DNA from: Gossypium raimondii
Taxonomy: Eukaryota > Streptophyta > Magnoliopsida > Malvales > Malvaceae
Direction: 5' to 3'
Length of the DNA: 64,000 nt
Assembly: GCF_025698545.1 (NCBI RefSeq)
Contig: NC_068571.1
Location: 47,339,733 to 47,403,732 of the forward strand
The position numbers and the translations under genes were made by a program. Every line of letters begins with the position of its first letter. Position 1 is the first letter of the stretch. Under the pieces are notes generated by a model. That model did no database searches. It was not told the DNA's origin and saw nothing but the letters and a program-made list of their open reading frames with translations. Positions 59,119 to 64,000 of this stretch are shown one piece after another.

Positions 59119-61420
59119 ACCTAATTTCAGGTTATAATTTTCAGGATTTTCATTTTAATTTATGTTATTCCGAGTTTTCATTTTTTTCAATTGCTATTCA
59201 ATTCCAAAGAAAAGATTTCATCTATAGAACCATAAGAACTTTAAAAATATTAACTTTATTAAACAATGAATGATATAGATAGTAAATATTAATTTTATTC
59301 CAATTTGACATTATTTGATTCTCTTTAATCGAATAGGGATGTTGAGTGTTTTAGTGTAAATATTAAATTCTCTATTTATATGATATGGTTATTGTTCATG
59401 GATGTGGTGTCGTATTTAGGTCCACATGCATGCCAACACACACCTTATTCTAAGGTTAACACGTGTTTTCTATGAGTGGGTTTGTTTGCATGGTGGTGCG
59501 AACCTACATCGCGCAAGCCCGTGAAAGGACGCGAACACCTCACATGTGAACTCAAGATGCGAACCACGTAGATTACGGGTCAAGACCCAATTGGGTAACT
59601 GAGTAGTGAATGGGTAATGACAAACATCATAATAAGAGACTAAATTGATCCATTTAATCAAAGAGAGATTAATTTAATCAAGTCTTGTAATAGAGAAATG
59701 AATATATCATATATTAAATTTCATGTATTAAAATTATATTTTATAATATATTTTTATAAACTAAAGTTAAGAAATCATTAGTAAAAAATGAATTGAAAGC
59801 AAGACAAAGCAAAATATGATGCAAAATCTATATTACTATATATATAAAAGGAAGCCCTAAGACCTTCTCTTCTTTCACACGCAATTATATATATTTTACA
59901 TTATTAATATAATAATTAAATTTCAATTTCCATCCCTAAACTACATTCAGACATTCAGATTTAAGATTTAATTTTATGCTTTAATTTTTATTATTTGGCT
60001 CTTTTATGTTTAAAATGTTATTAGTTAGTCTAAATATTTTATTTTGATTAAAATACTAACGTGACTTTTAAAAATTGTTGATACTGTTAAAATTCTTTAT
60101 TAAATTCATATCTATTACAATGTCATTTTTCATCACATAGTTACCAAGTGAGTTTTATTTTTATTTTTAGTTTTAAAATGTTACACAAGCGAATTTAAAA
60201 AAGAATTTTAACAGTGCTTACAACTGAACCTAAATTTTTAAATTTGAAAAATAACTAGACAAAATTCTCGAAAATAATAGTATAAGGATTAAATTCCTGA
60301 TACAAAAGAAAAGTTTACAGCATATTGTAATATTTAAAATTTACCTCTATAATTTTGTCAAAAAAAAACCCAATGTTGCCGGGGCTACCTATCCAAAATT
60401 TGAGAGGATTTGGTAAAAATATTAGGTTCGAAAAAACGGGATTAGACAAAAAATTAGGTCTGCTTAAGTTATGGACTAAGCTCAGGATTCAACATTCAAA
60501 ACACCCGAGCCCAGCCCAGCCTGACCCGTTTTCTATGATTATAATATAATATATTATGTTAATTTTATATATTATTTAATTCCTATCACATAAAAACTAT
60601 ATCTATAGTAATATAATGTTATAATGTAAATATTAAAAAATGTTAATATGTCTATATATAATTTTAATAAATGAAAAATATATAAAAGTATTCAATAATT
60701 AATTAAAATAATATAAATATAAATTTTAAAAAAATATGAGTAAATCTAAAATAAATTTAGATTAATCACTTATAAAGCCAAATAAACTTGGATAAAACTT
60801 TGAACACGTATTTTAGATCAACTCAAATTTAGATAAATATAAAATATATTAATATTTTACTAAAACTCAACCCCAGACCCATCCAACCATCTCCTGATGG
60901 CCAATAGCCAAATAGAATATAAGTAAATAAAGGACTCTTGTCCTGTCCCCGTCTCTTGCGGATGCGGTCCCCGTCTATTATTGCGTATAAAGTTGTAAAA
61001 AAAATTCAATACATAAACAATTAGGGTAAACTACACCCAAGGTCTAAATTATTAACAAGTTTATGTTTTAATTACTCAATTTTAAAAATTATAAAATAAT
61101 CATTAAATTATTCATGCTGACACAACACTATTTGTCATATATATTATGTCAATAAATAATTTTAAAATTTATAAAATATTCAAAAATAAATAATAAAATT
61201 AAAAAATCATAAAAGTTCATGAATTTCAAATCAATTAGCATGGAGTAGTGGATTGCCATGCAGATTGAAGTAATAAAAGTTTAATATTTTAGTTAGTATT
61301 TTCGTTGAAGAATATCAATTTGACTCTTTTTAAAGGAATGAGGGCCAAATTTTGCTAAAAATGGGTAAAATTGACCCCCAAAATGTAAAAGTTGTGGGCT
61401 AAATTTGAAATTATGTCATT
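59119..61420. other. Repeat-rich region downstream of S21
   Basis: No gene supported. A less AT-rich patch at 59400-59590 has no coding frame with family resemblance. A dispersed repeat of 60375-60900 (phrases GAGAGGATTTGG, GGTCTGCTTAAG, CAGCCTGACCCG) has a second direct copy at 61890-62335. Confidence 0.5.
60375..60900. repeat. Dispersed repeat, copy A (pair with 61890-62335)
   Basis: Both copies share AATTTTGAGAGGATTTG, AAATATT(A/G)GGT, TTAGACAAAAA-like and ATGTAAATATTAAAA(A/T)(A/T)TGTTAATATG phrases, and end in CCCATCC / CTCATGAACCCC-like text. The direction is the same. The outer copy is diverged. Neither is coding. Confidence 0.55.
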
Positions 61421-61424
61421 TTTA

Positions 61425-62886
61425 AAATAGCATGCTGACATGGCAGTTAAAAAAATAGTATAATAACAAATTTAACTCTCAACTTTTACATATTATATCA
61501 ATTTAATCACAATTTTAAAAATTAACCCTCAAAATTTACAAATGATCTCAATTTTATCCTAATTATAAAAGATTCAAAGAAATATATAAAAATACAGAAT
61601 ATTTTCAAAAAATATAATGATAAATTAAAATTTTATATTAATGTTAATATTAATATTAAATAAAATAAAAATCCCCCAACCATCTTTCCCGTCCTCCTTC
61701 CCTCCTCCACTACCGTCCATGAGGCATAAAACCTTTTTTTCTAAACTAGCAGTACAGTACGATTATTTTATTGAATGTTTTGTACTCAAAAGAGTAACAA
61801 CACAACAACATTAGGTGGATAAAAACTATTGAAATAACCTACTTTTTTAAACAATAACAAAAAATATGGTTTTAAATTTTTTTTGTCGAGTTTCGTCCAA
61901 ATTTTGAGAGGATTTGTATAAAAATATTGGGTCTGAAAAATAAGATTGGGTAAAAAAATTAGACCCTTTTAAAATATGGGTCAGACTCGGGCTTGAATCA
62001 AGCTCGAGCCTGATCCAGTTAAAAAATAAACTTATACTAAATATATAATGCCACTCTAATGTAAATATTAAAATAATGTTAATATGACTATATAAAAACA
62101 TTCAATAAATAAAAATGTATAAAATTATTAAATATTAAAATAAAATAAATATTTTTTAATTTTTTTAAATAATATGAGCAGGCCTAAAATGAGTTTGGAT
62201 TGCAAATATAGACGAGTTTCGACAAAATTATGTTAATATCATATTTCGAGTTGACCCGCATTTAGACAGACATAAAATATGTTAAAATTATACTTAAATC
62301 TGACCCGAACCTAACTCATGAACCCCTCTAGTTTAAATTTCATACCAAAAATATTTGAAGCATTGTAATTGCAAATCCCAGTCTTTTTCTTTACTGGGAA
62401 ACTTATCAGAACACTTTCTACATATTTCAACACCGTCTACGGCACCAATCAACCCTAGTTTCCTTCTATAAACTTCCACTAACAAGATCACTTAAGATCC
62501 CATCCAAAACCAATCCTTTTATATCTCCAACTTGTAAAACCACTCCTCTTTCGCCTCCTGACCCATTTCACTTCTCCAAAACAGCTTCCATTTTCCTTCA
62601 ATTAACCCTAATATGAATTTGCAGCAGCAAAGAGGGAGAGGGACGGGAGTGGTGGTGGTGGGGTTTTTATTTTATTTAATATTAATATAATATTTAATTT
62701 TTTAAAAAAAACATTTGTGTATTTTTAAATATTTCTTTATTTTTTAGAATTAAGATCAAATTGAGGCCATTTGTAAATTTTGATGGTCAATTTTTAAAAT
62801 TATGACTAAATTGATATAATATGTAAAAATTTAAGATTAAATTTGTTATTATACTAATTTTTAACTGCCACGTTAGGTTACTATTT
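61425..62886. mobile_element. Long-armed inverted-repeat (foldback-like) element
   Basis: The left arm (61425 to about 61710) and the right arm (about 62625-62886) are inverted, diverged copies of about 270 bp. Shared phrases include TGGCAGTTAAAAA, TTACATATTATATCAATTTA and TTTATTTAATATTAATAT. The loop contains a second copy of the 60375 repeat (61890-62335) and a non-repetitive, C-rich piece (62340-62625). The outer ends are approximate; I did not find a clear target duplication. Confidence 0.7.
61890..62335. repeat. Dispersed repeat, copy B, inside the foldback element
   Basis: Direct copy of 60375-60900; see that entry. It probably inserted into the loop of the inverted-repeat element or was captured by it. 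Confidence 0.5.
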
Positions 62887-64000
62887 GTAATTTTAACGAT
62901 AATGACAAAATGACCAAATTATATAACACAAATGTTTAAATTACAAACTTTTTATTTTAGGTGTCTAAAATAATTTTTTTACAATTAAATAACTATTTGT
63001 ATAATTTACCCTTTTAAAAAAACATATTTTGAAAAGACATGAAAATGTGATCAACAAAAATATACATGTCCCAAATTAAAGACACTGATATGTCATTATT
63101 ACCGACAATATCGTACATTGAGTATAAGATAGGAAACCACTAAAATTCAACTTTTTTTTTTGGATAATATGCCCTTACATTAATATACATTGTTTAAAGG
63201 ATCTCTTATATTATTTTTGTAATCATTTTCACCCACGAAAGTTCTTGATTTTTATATTAAAAAATTAATTTAAATTTTAAACTACTTTCTATTTTTATGT
63301 TGATGTGAGTTTGATAATAATAATTTATTAAATAGAAATAAAATAATATTCTTGAAAGTAAAACAAAATAATACTTTAAATTTTGTTGAAAGTGCTCATA
63401 TATATATATATATATATATAACACACTTAATCACTCTTTTGAAAAATTTGATTACTCTTTTAAAGTTTCTGTTGGTGTTAAAAGTGTATATAATTTCCTT
63501 GCATTAACGGAAATTAATATAAGAGTTTAATTTTACTTTAATGATAAAATCAAGGGCTTTTATGGGAAGAATCATAGGGTAGCGGTTTATTTAACTATGA
63601 AAATAATTTAAGGACTTGCTTAAGGAATGTGTAATAATTTGTTAGGCTTAAGCACGAGTTATTGGCCCAAAACATCTCACTTGAGCTTGGACAGCTACGT
63701 TTATTACTTAATTCTCGTAAAAGAAATATCATAGTGGATGACCTCTGTTGTAATTTACCGAAAATTATTGCATGTCACCAAATTAGAATTATATTTATAG
63801 TTTAAGGTTTAAAATATTTTAAATTTTAATATGAATTTAGATTTGATAATGATTTGTAAATATTTAATGCAATTAACAAATTTTGAAAAATAGTAAGATT
63901 TGTTTGTAGTTTTGTCTCTAGCATGTTGATGACATGAGTTCAAAATTTATAATCCTCTACTCCCATTGTTGTAATGATAAAATAAAAAATAAAATGATTG
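62887..64000. other. AT-rich non-genic end of window
   Basis: No gene supported. It contains a TA microsatellite at about 63399-63420 and scattered short repeat phrases. Confidence 0.5.

Noticed and set aside
59470..59661. Short minus-strand frame in a less AT-rich patch
   Set aside because: 63 residues without any recognisable motif or splice context; likely chance.
60355..60549. Open frame with GLPIQNLRGFGKNIRF
   Set aside because: It lies in the dispersed repeat that recurs at 61890-62335, where the frame is not kept.
62340..62650. A new host gene starting ATGAATTTGCAGCAGCAAAG
   Set aside because: The frame closes after about 25 codons inside the right arm of the inverted repeat; at most a captured leader fragment.

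Overview
This window looks like AT-rich nuclear DNA of a dicot plant. It has compact exons with GT-AG introns, many small TIR transposons, and a Mutator-like/plant-mobile-domain transposon family that I associate from memory with cotton (Gossypium, Malvaceae). The cotton assignment is inference; a eudicot is strongly supported. I see no prokaryotic, organellar or CRISPR features.

Six host genes can be reconstructed exon by exon, and all junctions keep the reading frame. They are: a five-finger CCCH zinc-finger protein (6001-10319, +); a single-exon AZG2-type purine transporter (10983-12617, -); a small protein with signal peptide, C2H2 finger and membrane anchor (31027-34766, +); the Elongator catalytic subunit ELP3 (37219-45891, -); the TELO2/TEL2 homologue (47529-53968, +); and plastid ribosomal protein S21 (56129-59118, +). 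ELP3 and TELO2 start head to head across about 1.6 kb. The ELP3 gene carries an in-frame TGA at codon 259 of 566, and a very young gag-less copia element sits in its fourth intron.

The rest is transposon-derived. The main element is a complete Mutator-like transposon at 21555-28792. It has inverted repeats of about 245 bp and a perfect 9-bp target duplication. It carries two decayed genes that converge from the two ends: a MULE transposase (+) and a plant mobile domain (PMD) gene (-), a layout like the mudrA/mudrB arrangement of maize MuDR. A second, shorter PMD-carrying element without transposase (3143-5762) lies 238 bp upstream of the CCCH start codon. Most stops in these elements look like C-to-T or G-to-A transitions.

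Layout: 1-3131 non-genic; 3143-5762 PMD element; 6001-10319 CCCH gene; 10983-12617 AZG2; 12.7-21.5 kb repeat-rich with several small TIR elements and SINE-like units; 21555-28792 MULE; 28.8-31.0 kb repeats; 31027-34766 C2H2 gene; 37219-45891 ELP3 with copia 39432-43484; 46372-47118 TIR element in the shared ELP3/TELO2 upstream region; 47529-53968 TELO2; 56129-59118 S21; 59.1-64 kb repeats including a long-armed inverted-repeat element (61425-62886). The host genes are unrelated housekeeping functions and do not form a pathway, although ELP3 (tRNA wobble modification) and S21 both serve translation. The transposon genes are the linked system here.
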